NCBI GenBank assembly: GCA_001687465.1
Contig: LVLI01001463.1
Coordinates: 1-20,898 of the forward strand
Length of the DNA: 20,898 bases
Origin: Halocafeteria seosinensis
Lineage: Eukaryota > Sar > Bigyra > Bicosoecida
Direction of reading: 5' to 3'
Both the position numbers and the translations under genes were made by a program. Each line of letters begins with the position of its first letter. The first letter of the stretch is position 1. Below are positions 7,722-15,326 of the stretch, piece after piece. The notes below the pieces were generated by a model, which had not been told where the DNA came from, made no database searches, and saw only the letters and a list, made by a program, of their open reading frames with translations.

Positions 7722-7742
7722 GTTGATATTGAATCCAAGACC

Positions 7743-8138
7743 ATGACAAAAATAACGACGGTTTCGGAAAACAGGTTCGAGGATTTGACCACGATACCCG
7801 AGCAAATGACCTACATCCACTCACATATTGCACAGGCCGTTTGTCAAATTATTAAACAAAATCCCGACAAAGAAGAACATAGTGATCTCTATCACTATCA
7901 CAAACGGATTATTTTACTTAGCCGTGTCAATGGAAATGAAAGTCACATGAAATTGCTTTGTCCCAAATCAAAAAAAGAAATACAAAATAGTGCCAAGTCG
8001 TTTGAATTGGACTATTGGGAACAGGATGATCCTGACAAGGTGAAAATAGCCTTTGTCCATGCCAATGAAGTGATTCAAACCTATTCCACCCTAGACCAAG
8101 CCCGATATTTCCTTCGGCTTATGATGGATAATCCGTAA
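7743..8138 (+). CDS. Tandem paralogue B, hypothetical protein (131 aa)
   Basis: Diverged copy of the preceding gene (shared RIILL, VKIAFVH and A-R-Y-F-L segments). The first ATG in frame at 7743 is taken as the start because the upstream TTG at 7719 lies inside the early-type motif. The protein is rich in charged residues with a probable helix-strand-helix layout. No known domain recognised. Each of the two paralogues keeps its own early-type motif, so the duplication included the promoter. Confidence 0.65.
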   Translation: MTKITTVSENRFEDLTTIPEQMTYIHSHIAQAVCQIIKQNPDKEEHSDLYHYHKRIILLSRVNGNESHMKLLCPKSKKEIQNSAKSFELDYWEQDDPDKVKIAFVHANEVIQTYSTLDQARYFLRLMMDNP

Positions 8139-8159
8139 CAAGAAAATTCTTTTACTTTG

Positions 8160-8165
8160 TATATG
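8160..8165 (+). promoter_or_regulatory. Late-type motif TATATG
   Basis: Overlaps the ATG at 8163. Confidence 0.5.
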
Positions 8166-8408
8166 CTCGAACCATGGACCATCGTCGTCATTGTCGTCGG
8201 AAGTGTCGGATCTATTTCTATCGCACCCGCTCTCTACCGTCTTTTTAGTCGCACCGATGACGTCACTTCCGCCTGTAACTGCAAAGAAGGGTCAATGAAC
8301 ATCAAAACCCATCGAAACAGTCAGCCGGATCAACCCGATGAAAAAAAGAATGGGGAATCGCAAACCGAAAATGCCGACGAAGAGAAGCCGGATGTATCCG
8401 AGGAATAA
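8163..8408 (+). CDS. Small single-pass membrane protein (81 aa)
   Basis: Residues 5-23 are a clear hydrophobic span (Trp-Thr-Ile-Val-Val-Ile-Val-Val-Gly and on), preceded by only a few residues. A Cys-x-Cys lies after the span, and the rest is a hydrophilic, acidic tail rich in Asp, Glu, Gln and Lys. The topology suggests a short outside end and a disordered inner tail. The late-type start and position 12 bases before the lipase gene suggest a virion membrane protein or a partner of the lipase. No family recognised. Confidence 0.65.
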   Translation: MLEPWTIVVIVVGSVGSISIAPALYRLFSRTDDVTSACNCKEGSMNIKTHRNSQPDQPDEKKNGESQTENADEEKPDVSEE

Positions 8409-8417
8409 CCCATAAAC

Positions 8418-8423
8418 TATATG
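8418..8423 (+). promoter_or_regulatory. Late-type motif TATATG
   Basis: Overlaps the ATG of the lipase gene at 8421. Confidence 0.55.
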
Positions 8424-9155
8424 AGTAAATATCTTGGCAAACTGGTTAAACAGACAGGCAAATCATTGATCGGTAGTATCAAAAACACAAATGAAATGCA
8501 GACTTTGGGTGCTATTGGCAAGAAGTCCATCCAAACCTTTGAACGAGCCACAGGGCAAAGCGAAGTCCCCGAACTTACCCAATCCGAGAAAGTCGGATTT
8601 GTCATGCAGAACCAATCGTACCGTCCAAAAAGCGAACGGAGAGCCAATGTGTTTGGTTACCAATATCTTCAGAATCTATCAACGGAAGATATAGCGGTGT
8701 ATTTACAAGATGGCGTTTTGTGGATCGCTATTCGTGGAACAAGCAATGTTAGTGATGTCGGGGCGGATCTGCAATTAGTTGGTCATACCAATCAAAACAG
8801 CAGGGTTAAAAAGAATATGCCAACGATAAAACGGGCGATCCAGCAAACAAACCCAAATCGTATTAATGTCATAGGCCACTCTTTGGGTGCTTTTGTCGCT
8901 TTAATGGCCGGTAAGCAGATTCGGCAGATAGATCGGATTCATCTGATTAATCCTGCTATAAACTTGGCGAATATCGGTCAGTCTTTTGTTGATTCAGAAT
9001 TGCGAAACAAAACAGTCATCTGGCGACGGCGGTTAGATCCGGTAAGTCTTGGTAACGCTTTTTCCCGATTCGAAACAAAAACATTACCATTGAATAGCGA
9101 CAATTTAGTGGCCAACCATACCCTAAGTACTTTCTTAGAAATCTTGGAACAATAA
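8421..9155 (+). CDS. Class-3 lipase / alpha-beta hydrolase
   Basis: 244-residue predicted lipase, hydrolysing ester bonds of glycerolipids or phospholipids. The nucleophile elbow G-H-S-L-G-A (Ser154) follows a strand I-N-V-I; an oxyanion-type segment A-I-R-G-T-S lies at 103-108; the likely acid is Asp206 (R-R-L-D-P-V) and the likely base His233 (A-N-H-T-L). This is the order seen in fungal-type class-3 lipases. No signal peptide is visible. The late-type start suggests it is made with virion proteins. Lipases are known in some virophages and relatives, and capsid-borne phospholipases help other viruses cross membranes. A role in endosomal escape or host-membrane lysis is inference. Confidence 0.85.
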   Translation: MSKYLGKLVKQTGKSLIGSIKNTNEMQTLGAIGKKSIQTFERATGQSEVPELTQSEKVGFVMQNQSYRPKSERRANVFGYQYLQNLSTEDIAVYLQDGVLWIAIRGTSNVSDVGADLQLVGHTNQNSRVKKNMPTIKRAIQQTNPNRINVIGHSLGAFVALMAGKQIRQIDRIHLINPAINLANIGQSFVDSELRNKTVIWRRRLDPVSLGNAFSRFETKTLPLNSDNLVANHTLSTFLEILEQ

Positions 9156-9164
9156 TGAAAACGT

Positions 9165-9189
9165 TACGTGTATCCATACGATAGACGTA
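9165..9189 (+). terminator. Hairpin after lipase gene
   Basis: Arms TACGT-G-TATC and GATA-G-ACGTA, loop CATAC, one G-G mismatch, ten bases after the stop. Confidence 0.45.
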
Positions 9190-9206
9190 TCAACATTTTA
9201 CGAGAC

Positions 9207-9217
9207 TATATACGATG
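9207..9217 (+). promoter_or_regulatory. Late-type motif TATATACGATG
   Basis: Fused to the ATG at 9215. Confidence 0.55.
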
Positions 9218-10036
9218 AGTGAGATTGATTTGGACGAGTTAAGCAAATATCTAGAACAGTGTCAGGAAATCGAAACCAGCAATGAAGAACCGGAAGCCCA
9301 GCAAGTGAAAAATCCACCGGAATCCAAACCATCCAATGACAAATCTGTGGTCATGTCATTAAAGGAATTGAACAGTCTAATCAGGCAATCCAAAACACAG
9401 TCCAAGGATAGTCAGATAGAAAGTCAGGCGACACAATCGGTACAAAGCCAACCGGTACAACAAACCCCAACACAGCCAACTTCCGAACCACAACAGACCG
9501 AACCCAAGGAATTTGATAAGCCGATTGACAACGGATTGTTTCGTCAAAAGAAGCCAATGTCAGAGAAGAAAAAGAAGGCTGTGGCACGAATGATTGAGTC
9601 GAAGCGGAAGCAAGTGGAAGAGAAAAAGAAGGAAAAGACGCAAAAGTCGCAACAAGAAACTGAGCCAGAATCTAAAAAACAAGTTCAATTTGATGAATCG
9701 GTGGAACAACAACCTGTTCAGCAAGTCCAAGAAGAGCCACGGTTGAAACCCGATGCACAGCCTTCTTATTATGAGCCAGAATATCCCATTCCCTATGCTG
9801 ATATGCTACCGGAAGAATTGTTGCGACAACAAGAACCGGAAAAACCAAAGTCACAACAGCCGGTATTGAATCCTTTCGGAAAAAATCAACTGGAACGCCT
9901 TGGTTTTAAGGCAAAGAGTAATAAAAAAGCACGGCCAAAGGATTCTTTGAAACAGAGAGCCAAACAACAGACAGATCAATCCGTTCAGCAAGAGCCGAAA
10001 GGGGTGAATCCACGTCAATTTTTCAAATTGGGTTGA
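9215..10036 (+). CDS. Disordered Q/E/K-rich protein (273 aa), possible scaffold or core protein
   Basis: No known domain. Composition is dominated by Gln, Glu, Lys, Pro and Ser. A short acidic helix opens the protein, residues 110-150 are strongly Lys-rich and likely helical or coiled coil (SEKKKKAVARMIESKRK), and a Pro/Tyr-rich patch (YYEPEYPIPYADM) follows. The C-terminus is basic and ends NPRQFFKLG, which could be a docking peptide. Low complexity, late-type start and position between lipase and capsid genes fit a scaffolding, matrix or DNA-core protein. This is inference. Confidence 0.6.
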   Translation: MSEIDLDELSKYLEQCQEIETSNEEPEAQQVKNPPESKPSNDKSVVMSLKELNSLIRQSKTQSKDSQIESQATQSVQSQPVQQTPTQPTSEPQQTEPKEFDKPIDNGLFRQKKPMSEKKKKAVARMIESKRKQVEEKKKEKTQKSQQETEPESKKQVQFDESVEQQPVQQVQEEPRLKPDAQPSYYEPEYPIPYADMLPEELLRQQEPEKPKSQQPVLNPFGKNQLERLGFKAKSNKKARPKDSLKQRAKQQTDQSVQQEPKGVNPRQFFKLG

Positions 10037-10049
10037 TTGGCTAAAGCAG

Positions 10050-10060
10050 AAAAATGATGA
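10050..10060 (+). promoter_or_regulatory. Early-type motif variant AAAAATGATGA
   Basis: Its internal ATG is 28 bases before the start at 10082. Confidence 0.5.
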
Positions 10061-10078
10061 AACATATGGGTTGGAATC

Positions 10079-10084
10079 TATATG
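10079..10084 (+). promoter_or_regulatory. Late-type motif TATATG at HNH gene
   Basis: Overlaps the ATG at 10082. Together with the early-type motif it suggests dual-phase expression, or chance. Confidence 0.35.
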
Positions 10085-10687
10085 TTGGAAAACCACGAAA
10101 ACGTTGAAAACTGGACGCCGGTACGATTGAATCATAAGGAGTATATTGATGGCTACTGGATTTCGGATCAAGGGCGGGTGTTTAGCGAGAAACAAAAACC
10201 AAGATTTAAGGATCATAAAATTGGAAAAAACGGATATCATAGAGTTGGTTTGTGCACAAACGGAAAAGAAAAGTTCTATATGCTCAGCCGTCTAATGATA
10301 TCGTCCTTTTATGATTTTAACTACAGAGACAGTTATCTTTATGACTGGACTGCCGATCATCGTGATCTGAATATGCATAACAACAAATTGACCAATCTTA
10401 GGGTTTTAACCCGATTTGAGCAACAGAAAAACCGAAGTTTAAGATCAACCAACAAAAGCGGTGCGACAGGCGTCAGTTGGCACAAACGACAGCAAATATG
10501 GTTGGTACATATTCAATTTAATGGCAAGAAAAAACATTTTGGTTCTTTCATCAATTTCTACGACGGTGTATGCAAACGGGATCGTCTGTATGATTATTAT
10601 GAAATAGAGACTGATCGTGGCATCACCAAAGAAAAGTTGGATTATAATGTCGTCATGCAGGAACTGTCTAAACTTTTTGCAAGATAA
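10082..10687 (+). CDS. NUMOD4-HNH-AP2 homing endonuclease
   Basis: 201 residues with three recognisable parts. NUMOD4 at 10-35 (W-x-P-V, then G-Y-W-I-S-D-Q-G-R-V-F-S). HNH_3 at about 88-118 (A-D-H-R-D-L-N, then H-N-N-K-L-T-N-L-R-V-L-T), with the Asp-His pair and Asn residues expected for metal binding and catalysis. AP2 DNA-binding domain at 122-160 (N-K-S-G-A-T-G-V-S-W, then W-L-V-H-I). This architecture is typical of freestanding phage and giant-virus homing endonucleases. It ends four bases before the MCP gene, consistent with homing into the capsid locus. The paralogue at 17577 has the same domain order. Confidence 0.88.
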   Translation: MLENHENVENWTPVRLNHKEYIDGYWISDQGRVFSEKQKPRFKDHKIGKNGYHRVGLCTNGKEKFYMLSRLMISSFYDFNYRDSYLYDWTADHRDLNMHNNKLTNLRVLTRFEQQKNRSLRSTNKSGATGVSWHKRQQIWLVHIQFNGKKKHFGSFINFYDGVCKRDRLYDYYEIETDRGITKEKLDYNVVMQELSKLFAR

Positions 10688-10693
10688 TATATG
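10688..10693 (+). promoter_or_regulatory. Late-type motif TATATG at MCP start
   Basis: AATATATG overlaps the ATG at 10691, just after the stop of the HNH gene. Confidence 0.6.
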
Positions 10694-12073
10694 ACGACTG
10701 AGCAAAAGCCAATCGCTGAACAGAATGACGTGCTTCACCTTGACAGTCGGCTCAACCCGAGCAATTTCAAAATTCTCGATAATCTCCAGAGTCGTGAACA
10801 AATTTCTATTAAACCGATAGGAGGAACAAGTGGCTATAAGCCCGATGAAAATAATGAGGTTCAGTTACGCCTTCAAAATCATTCGGCATTGTTAGATCCT
10901 ACGTCTGTTTATGTGGATATGAAGGTGGAAAATAAAAATTCCAGTAAGTTTATCTTTAGCGATGGTCAAAACATTTTGATGGACGATGTACAAGTCCTCA
11001 TGGGCAATGTCATTATAGAACATCAAACACATGGTGCACGATGGTCACAGCATCTTATTTTGGCGACCAGCACTCAGTCATACTATGACTATGAATTGAA
11101 CGCTCTGCAAAAGTCCTATGCCTTCCGGTCGTTCAATCGCCGATATGAACCCGCTAACATTAACAATGTATATAATCCTCAAGGTAATGACCAAGGCAAT
11201 ATTTTCATTGATAAGGATGCTCAATTCCAAGACAAGGGAAACGGAACAACCACGCTTCATGCACAAACCCATCTGCATCATATGGCTTTCTTCCGTTCCA
11301 CCGAGTTCAAACCCCTTTTTGTGCAATTTGAGTTCATATTTAAGTTACCTCCTGCCAACCGTGTCTTGCAGGGTCGGCGTGATGCGACAATTGGCCAAAA
11401 TGACACTCCTGATTATGAAATCAAGCATTTCCAAATGAATCTTGATTTGCTCTATCCAAGTCAGAGTGTCTTAGACGAATTGTTTCGCAAAATGAACGAC
11501 AGTGACGAAGGACTGACCTATATTTTGGATGACTCGGCGGAAGTCTTTTCCAAACCCTTGGATAATGCTCTGCAAAACGACATTCAAGTACAAGCAAGTT
11601 TCAGTAATGCCTCTGGTTTGGTCGGACTGGTTGTAGATAAGGCGGACGCTAAGGACGCTGATAACGTCTCGCATTCTCCGCTGGATGGCATCAAGAGTTA
11701 TACGCTCGAACTATCCAATCAGGATATCGCCGTCCGAGGTGGTGTTAGCGGTGATCTGGAAGGGGCGTACGCCCAATACCGCAAATTGTATAATACGCTG
11801 GGTGATGTGGGTGGCAATGGAATGCTAGATTTCCGACGGTTTGAAAACACTCATACGCCATTGTGTCTCAGCACCGAAGTCCTGAGGGATGCTCCCAAAA
11901 CGGTGTTGCAGAACAGTCTGGAGACCACATCTCGAGCAGGACAACTGGCCTTTCAAATGGTTCTTCATAACAACAACGGTGTCAATGATCTATCGTCCAA
12001 ACAACTTCTGTTATTCTTACTGCATAAGAAGATTGTCAATGTAACTGGAGGTGTCGTTTCGGTAGGGGTCTAA
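10691..12073 (+). CDS. MCP: Probable double-jelly-roll major capsid protein
   Basis: 460-residue protein proposed as the MCP. It is mostly beta-rich with little charge bias, has no membrane segment, and has the length usual for small double-jelly-roll capsid proteins. The N-terminal part (L-D-S-R-L-N-P-S-N-F, then S-V-Y-V-D-M-K-V and D-D-V-Q-V-L-M-G-N-V-I-I-E) reads like the first jelly roll. A second beta-rich half follows from about 210 (F-V-Q-F-E-F-I-F-K-L-P-P-A-N). Context is strong: late-type start, a hairpin right after the stop, and a large virion-type gene, packaging ATPase, VLTF3 and penton-like gene downstream. I cannot run a structure search, so the fold is inferred. The alternative is another abundant beta-rich virion protein. 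Confidence 0.75.
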   Translation: MTTEQKPIAEQNDVLHLDSRLNPSNFKILDNLQSREQISIKPIGGTSGYKPDENNEVQLRLQNHSALLDPTSVYVDMKVENKNSSKFIFSDGQNILMDDVQVLMGNVIIEHQTHGARWSQHLILATSTQSYYDYELNALQKSYAFRSFNRRYEPANINNVYNPQGNDQGNIFIDKDAQFQDKGNGTTTLHAQTHLHHMAFFRSTEFKPLFVQFEFIFKLPPANRVLQGRRDATIGQNDTPDYEIKHFQMNLDLLYPSQSVLDELFRKMNDSDEGLTYILDDSAEVFSKPLDNALQNDIQVQASFSNASGLVGLVVDKADAKDADNVSHSPLDGIKSYTLELSNQDIAVRGGVSGDLEGAYAQYRKLYNTLGDVGGNGMLDFRRFENTHTPLCLSTEVLRDAPKTVLQNSLETTSRAGQLAFQMVLHNNNGVNDLSSKQLLLFLLHKKIVNVTGGVVSVGV

Positions 12074-12087
12074 ACAACCATCCCATA

Positions 12088-12116
12088 AAATAAAATGTTC
12101 TTTGAACACTTTATTT
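12088..12116 (+). terminator. Hairpin with AATAAA after MCP
   Basis: Arms AAATAAAATGTTC and GAACACTTTATTT with a 3-base loop; 12 of 13 pairs match. The left arm carries AATAAA. Strong candidate 3'-end signal for a highly expressed transcript. Confidence 0.65.
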
Positions 12117-12137
12117 CGTTAGAATTTGGTAATACAA

Positions 12138-12143
12138 TATATG
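12138..12143 (+). promoter_or_regulatory. Late-type motif TATATG
   Basis: CAATATATG sets the start at 12141 rather than the upstream in-frame GTG/TTG region at 12126. Confidence 0.55.
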
Positions 12144-13808
12144 AGTTACTTTGCCAACCAAGTCGATCTGTCGCAACGGCTGAAAAATACCGGCTTTGAT
12201 TTCCACCACCAACGCCAGCAGGATTTTATTCTTCCCGATGGGGCTCGGTTCTATAACGACCCTGTGCTTGGTCGTTGGACTCGTCATGATGCCACCGTTT
12301 ACGGGGAAAGCGGGTTTGTCACTCAACCCTATGAACAAGAGTTTAATACCGATCCGACAACCTTCCAATTCGGTGGTAAATACGCTCCGATGCCAAGGAA
12401 GGATAAGGTGGCATCGTTGAACTATAACAAGCCCATGGTTGGGACACCACCTGTCCTATTTGTCAATCGCTATCAAATTCGTGATCCACCTCAGCGAGAA
12501 ATCCGTGATCCATCCTCCGCTCCGGTGTATGAAAACGTGGAACAAGTCCGCAACTATCTCAGCAAGTTTGCTCCGGCCAAGACCCCCATTGAAGACTTGG
12601 AACGCCAGTTCTTAAAGCAACAAATCCAACAGTTCAACAATTCGCAGTTTGCCCGTGATCGGGACAGTATCATCAAAACATTGAAATCCGCAGGAGCGTT
12701 TGAACAGGCCGATACCCAAAAATCCACCAGTGAATTGATCAAACGAGCCAATCAACTGTCCGAACAAAACAATCCGGCGTTTGGTGATCCAGAAATCCAA
12801 AAAACATTGGCACGGTTACAGCAACAGACCCAACAAATCCCCCAGCAAAATCGGGAACAATTACAACAAATAAGGCAAATGAATGAAAGTCAAGCGTTGT
12901 CGCAAGTCGGGACACCCGAGCAGGGAGCGAATGGAAATACCCGACAAAATCTAGCCAATCAAATGGCGGAACAAGCCACAGAAGGTAAGTTACCAAGTTC
13001 TACCGAAGAGAGCAAGTTTGCCACACCACCATCCACCGCACGAAAACGATTGCAAGGAATGGGCACAGGTGTGGGTCGTTCGCAGAATCCATTAAGCCGT
13101 GAACAAACGCTTCAAATGGCACAACAAAGCGAACGGTCACCGCCACCCGTATCGGAACGAACCACCGGTGAAACACCTAGTCAATCCAGAGCGTCGGCAC
13201 GGCATGAAGCCGACGTGGCACAGCAGAGTCGAGCACCAACGCAAACGGTGGAAGGGGACAAAGAAAGTGGTGTTCCAACCGCCGAACCTGATTTGCCCCA
13301 AACAGCCATTAACAAAGCCGAAAATGTAAGTCGCCGATTGTTACAAAACGATGACTTGAACATTAATCGTTTCCGGACAGAAATGTCGGGTCAAGGTTTT
13401 TCCATGGCACAAATTGGACGACTTTGGAAACAAACCGGCAAAATCATGAAAGAAGCCCAGCCTAGTACAGGTCGGAGACAACTAAGTCCCGCTGGTGCAG
13501 GTGCAGGAGCAGGTGCTGAGGAAGAGATTCCTGAAGAGATTGGACAAGAAGAAAAACCTAAATTTAGCGATGGTTTCAAATTGGGTTCGAACGGTGAACA
13601 AGTAGCGGTGGATTTGCGAACAGGAGCGGTGGTCAATAGTAGGGGTAATACTCTTCGAAATGATACCAAGAAAAAAGAGGGTATGCGTCAGTTTTTGAGT
13701 CAAAGTCAGAAAAATTGGAGTGACTTTAGTCGCAAATTTCAAAATCAAGTGACCCGAAAACTTGGAATCAGTGAAGACGAAGCCAAAACTTTATTGGCCA
13801 AGCGGTAA
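12141..13808 (+). CDS. Large Q-rich virion-associated protein (555 aa)
   Basis: Unknown family. The first 125 residues look folded and aromatic-rich (F-D-F-H-H-Q, F-I-L-P-D-G-A-R-F-Y, G-R-W-T-R-H-D-A-T-V-Y). Residues 150-420 are Gln/Arg/Glu-rich, low complexity and probably coiled coil or disordered. A Gly-Ala run (GAGAGAGAEEE) precedes a basic C-terminus (SDFSRKFQNQVTRKLG). The start begins MSYF like fibre 3. It lies directly after the MCP under its own late-type motif, so a structural role such as an internal cement, tape or core protein is likely. It could be the substrate of a maturation protease, but none is visible here. Confidence 0.65.
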   Translation: MSYFANQVDLSQRLKNTGFDFHHQRQQDFILPDGARFYNDPVLGRWTRHDATVYGESGFVTQPYEQEFNTDPTTFQFGGKYAPMPRKDKVASLNYNKPMVGTPPVLFVNRYQIRDPPQREIRDPSSAPVYENVEQVRNYLSKFAPAKTPIEDLERQFLKQQIQQFNNSQFARDRDSIIKTLKSAGAFEQADTQKSTSELIKRANQLSEQNNPAFGDPEIQKTLARLQQQTQQIPQQNREQLQQIRQMNESQALSQVGTPEQGANGNTRQNLANQMAEQATEGKLPSSTEESKFATPPSTARKRLQGMGTGVGRSQNPLSREQTLQMAQQSERSPPPVSERTTGETPSQSRASARHEADVAQQSRAPTQTVEGDKESGVPTAEPDLPQTAINKAENVSRRLLQNDDLNINRFRTEMSGQGFSMAQIGRLWKQTGKIMKEAQPSTGRRQLSPAGAGAGAGAEEEIPEEIGQEEKPKFSDGFKLGSNGEQVAVDLRTGAVVNSRGNTLRNDTKKKEGMRQFLSQSQKNWSDFSRKFQNQVTRKLGISEDEAKTLLAKR

Positions 13809-13817
13809 AAATGATTG
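13807..13817 (+). promoter_or_regulatory. Early-type promoter motif AAAAATGATTG
   Basis: Exact copy overlapping the stop codon of the preceding gene; its internal ATG is 28 bases before 13839. Confidence 0.65.
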
Positions 13818-13838
13818 AGTTTGGTGATTGTAATCGTC

Positions 13839-14318
13839 ATGCCCGATTACAATAATGCTATTATCTATAAGATTATTCCAAAAGATAAAACGGTTAATGC
13901 TCTCTATGTTGGCTCAACAACAGATTTTGAACATAGAAAAACGAATCATAAGTACAACACTACGAAACCGTCTTCTAAAGACTATCATTTACCACTGTAT
14001 CAATTCATTCGAGAACATAGTGGTTGGGGTTGCTGGAACATGGTCAAAATACAAGATTATCCTTGTTCTTCATTACATGAATTAACACAAATGGAGCAAC
14101 ATTATAAAATTGGATTGGATAGCAATTTAAACGACAGACAACCACCAACATTTTATTCAGCAAAAGAATATCGTGCTTTATATAGAAGAACCCACAAACA
14201 GTATTATAAAGAATATTTTTTGGGAAAAGTGGAATGCAATCATTGTGGAAATATGGTTAGTCGCAGAAATATATCAAGACACTATAATTCAAAGAAATGT
14301 CAGAATTCTCGCAAATAG
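13839..14318 (+). CDS. GIY-YIG endonuclease, paralogue of 5239-5820
   Basis: 159 residues from the ATG at 13839 (MPDYNN), chosen because the paralogue also begins MPDY and because the TTG at 13815 lies inside the promoter motif. GIY-YIG core: I-I-Y-K-I (Tyr10), L-Y-V-G (23-25), F-E-H-R-K (Arg33) and a Glu in Q-M-E-Q-H-Y. C-terminal zinc finger: C-N-H-C-G, then H-Y-x-x-x-x-C. The K-Q-W-x-Q-x-H spacer of the paralogue is reduced to one K-Q-Y-Y-K-E-Y-like unit. It is inserted between two late virion genes, just before the packaging ATPase, and its A/T-rich codon use differs somewhat from its neighbours, suggesting a mobile origin. Confidence 0.85.
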   Translation: MPDYNNAIIYKIIPKDKTVNALYVGSTTDFEHRKTNHKYNTTKPSSKDYHLPLYQFIREHSGWGCWNMVKIQDYPCSSLHELTQMEQHYKIGLDSNLNDRQPPTFYSAKEYRALYRRTHKQYYKEYFLGKVECNHCGNMVSRRNISRHYNSKKCQNSRK

Positions 14319-14325
14319 TATAATG
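14319..14325 (+). promoter_or_regulatory. Late-type motif TATAATG at ATPase start
   Basis: Four bases after the end of the nuclease gene and fused to the ATG at 14323. Confidence 0.55.
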
Positions 14326-15318
14326 CCTAAATTCCGTCACATGAAAGAACTCGAAGAGAACGACAAACAAATGAATATTCCGGACGGATTTCATTTCCCG
14401 TTTCGTATGTGTCTGACTGGGGATTCCCGAAGTGGTAAAAGCAATGTGTTATTAGGTGTGGTGTTTGACTACTTTGCTGATATTTTGGAAAATGTGGTGG
14501 TGGTGGCGGGTAAGCCTCAGACTGCCAATAAAATGCAAAAAGGATTTGATGAACACAATCCCAACTTTGAATTGGAAATCATGCGATCGTTTGACGAAGA
14601 TCGTTTAAGTGAGTTAATGGATGAATTTGAAGCCGATCCCCGTCCGGCTCTCTTTGTCTTTGACGACATGCAAGCCATGAACATCAGCAAAAAGAATACA
14701 AATAATATACTGGACAGGGCAATCCAAAACGGGGCTGAGAGTCAAATCGGTGTCATTATCACCGCCCAGCGATATGCCGATCTCAATCCAAGTACCCGAG
14801 CCAATAATTGTACCATGTTGTTTCTCTTTGAACCGCCTCCTGACATAAAACGGGTCTGGGAAGAACAAAATACCGGTGTGGATCGCAAGACATTTGAAAA
14901 GGCTGTTCATCGGCATACGGCTGAACCATACGATTTTTTAGTGGTGGATCGAATGCGTGATAAATCAGAACGGCTACGTGATAGTGACTTTGAACATGTT
15001 AAATTGGATGGAGACCGTGAATCGGTTGTGTTAAAACCCCATGATTCAAAAGACAAAAAGGAAGACAGTGGTGAATCCAAAAAGAAAAAGGCTAAAATCA
15101 AATTGGTGAATATCCGGCGTCATCCTAAAAAGAAAGGAAAAATGGTGGCCAATTTTGAGGCGGGGGACAAGAAATTTTCGGTGGCATTTGGGAAAGATGA
15201 TGTGGGTGGAAAAGGTAAATCAGTCATTCATCCGTCGGTGATTGCGGGTATAATATTTGAGGGAGACGGAACGTTGAAGGAAAATATTGAGGCTTTTAAG
15301 AATAAATTTAGCCTCTAA
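14323..15318 (+). CDS. A32: A32-like genome-packaging ATPase (FtsK/HerA superfamily)
   Basis: Motor that translocates DNA into the capsid. From the late-motif ATG at 14323 it is 331 residues. Walker A is G-D-S-R-S-G-K-S (33-40), Walker B F-V-F-D-D (111-115), and the sensor-type motif I-I-T-A-Q (145-149) precedes L-N-P-S-T-R-A-N-N, all in the spacing of NCLDV and polinton packaging ATPases. A C-terminal extension from about 245 has a Lys/Asp-rich linker (KDKKEDSGESKKKK) and a small beta-rich region (I-K-L-V-N-I to A-V-F-G-like strands), longer than the minimal family. The frame is open further upstream to 14173, but that part overlaps the nuclease gene and is unlikely to be translated. Confidence 0.9.
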   Translation: MPKFRHMKELEENDKQMNIPDGFHFPFRMCLTGDSRSGKSNVLLGVVFDYFADILENVVVVAGKPQTANKMQKGFDEHNPNFELEIMRSFDEDRLSELMDEFEADPRPALFVFDDMQAMNISKKNTNNILDRAIQNGAESQIGVIITAQRYADLNPSTRANNCTMLFLFEPPPDIKRVWEEQNTGVDRKTFEKAVHRHTAEPYDFLVVDRMRDKSERLRDSDFEHVKLDGDRESVVLKPHDSKDKKEDSGESKKKKAKIKLVNIRRHPKKKGKMVANFEAGDKKFSVAFGKDDVGGKGKSVIHPSVIAGIIFEGDGTLKENIEAFKNKFSL

Positions 15319-15320
15319 GA

Positions 15321-15326
15321 TATATG
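15321..15326 (+). promoter_or_regulatory. Late-type motif TATATG at VLTF3
   Basis: GATATATG overlaps the ATG at 15324. Confidence 0.5.

Noticed and set aside
14173-14322. Upstream extension of the ATPase frame from 14173.
   Set aside because: It overlaps the end of the GIY-YIG gene, and the late-type motif places the ATPase start at 14323.
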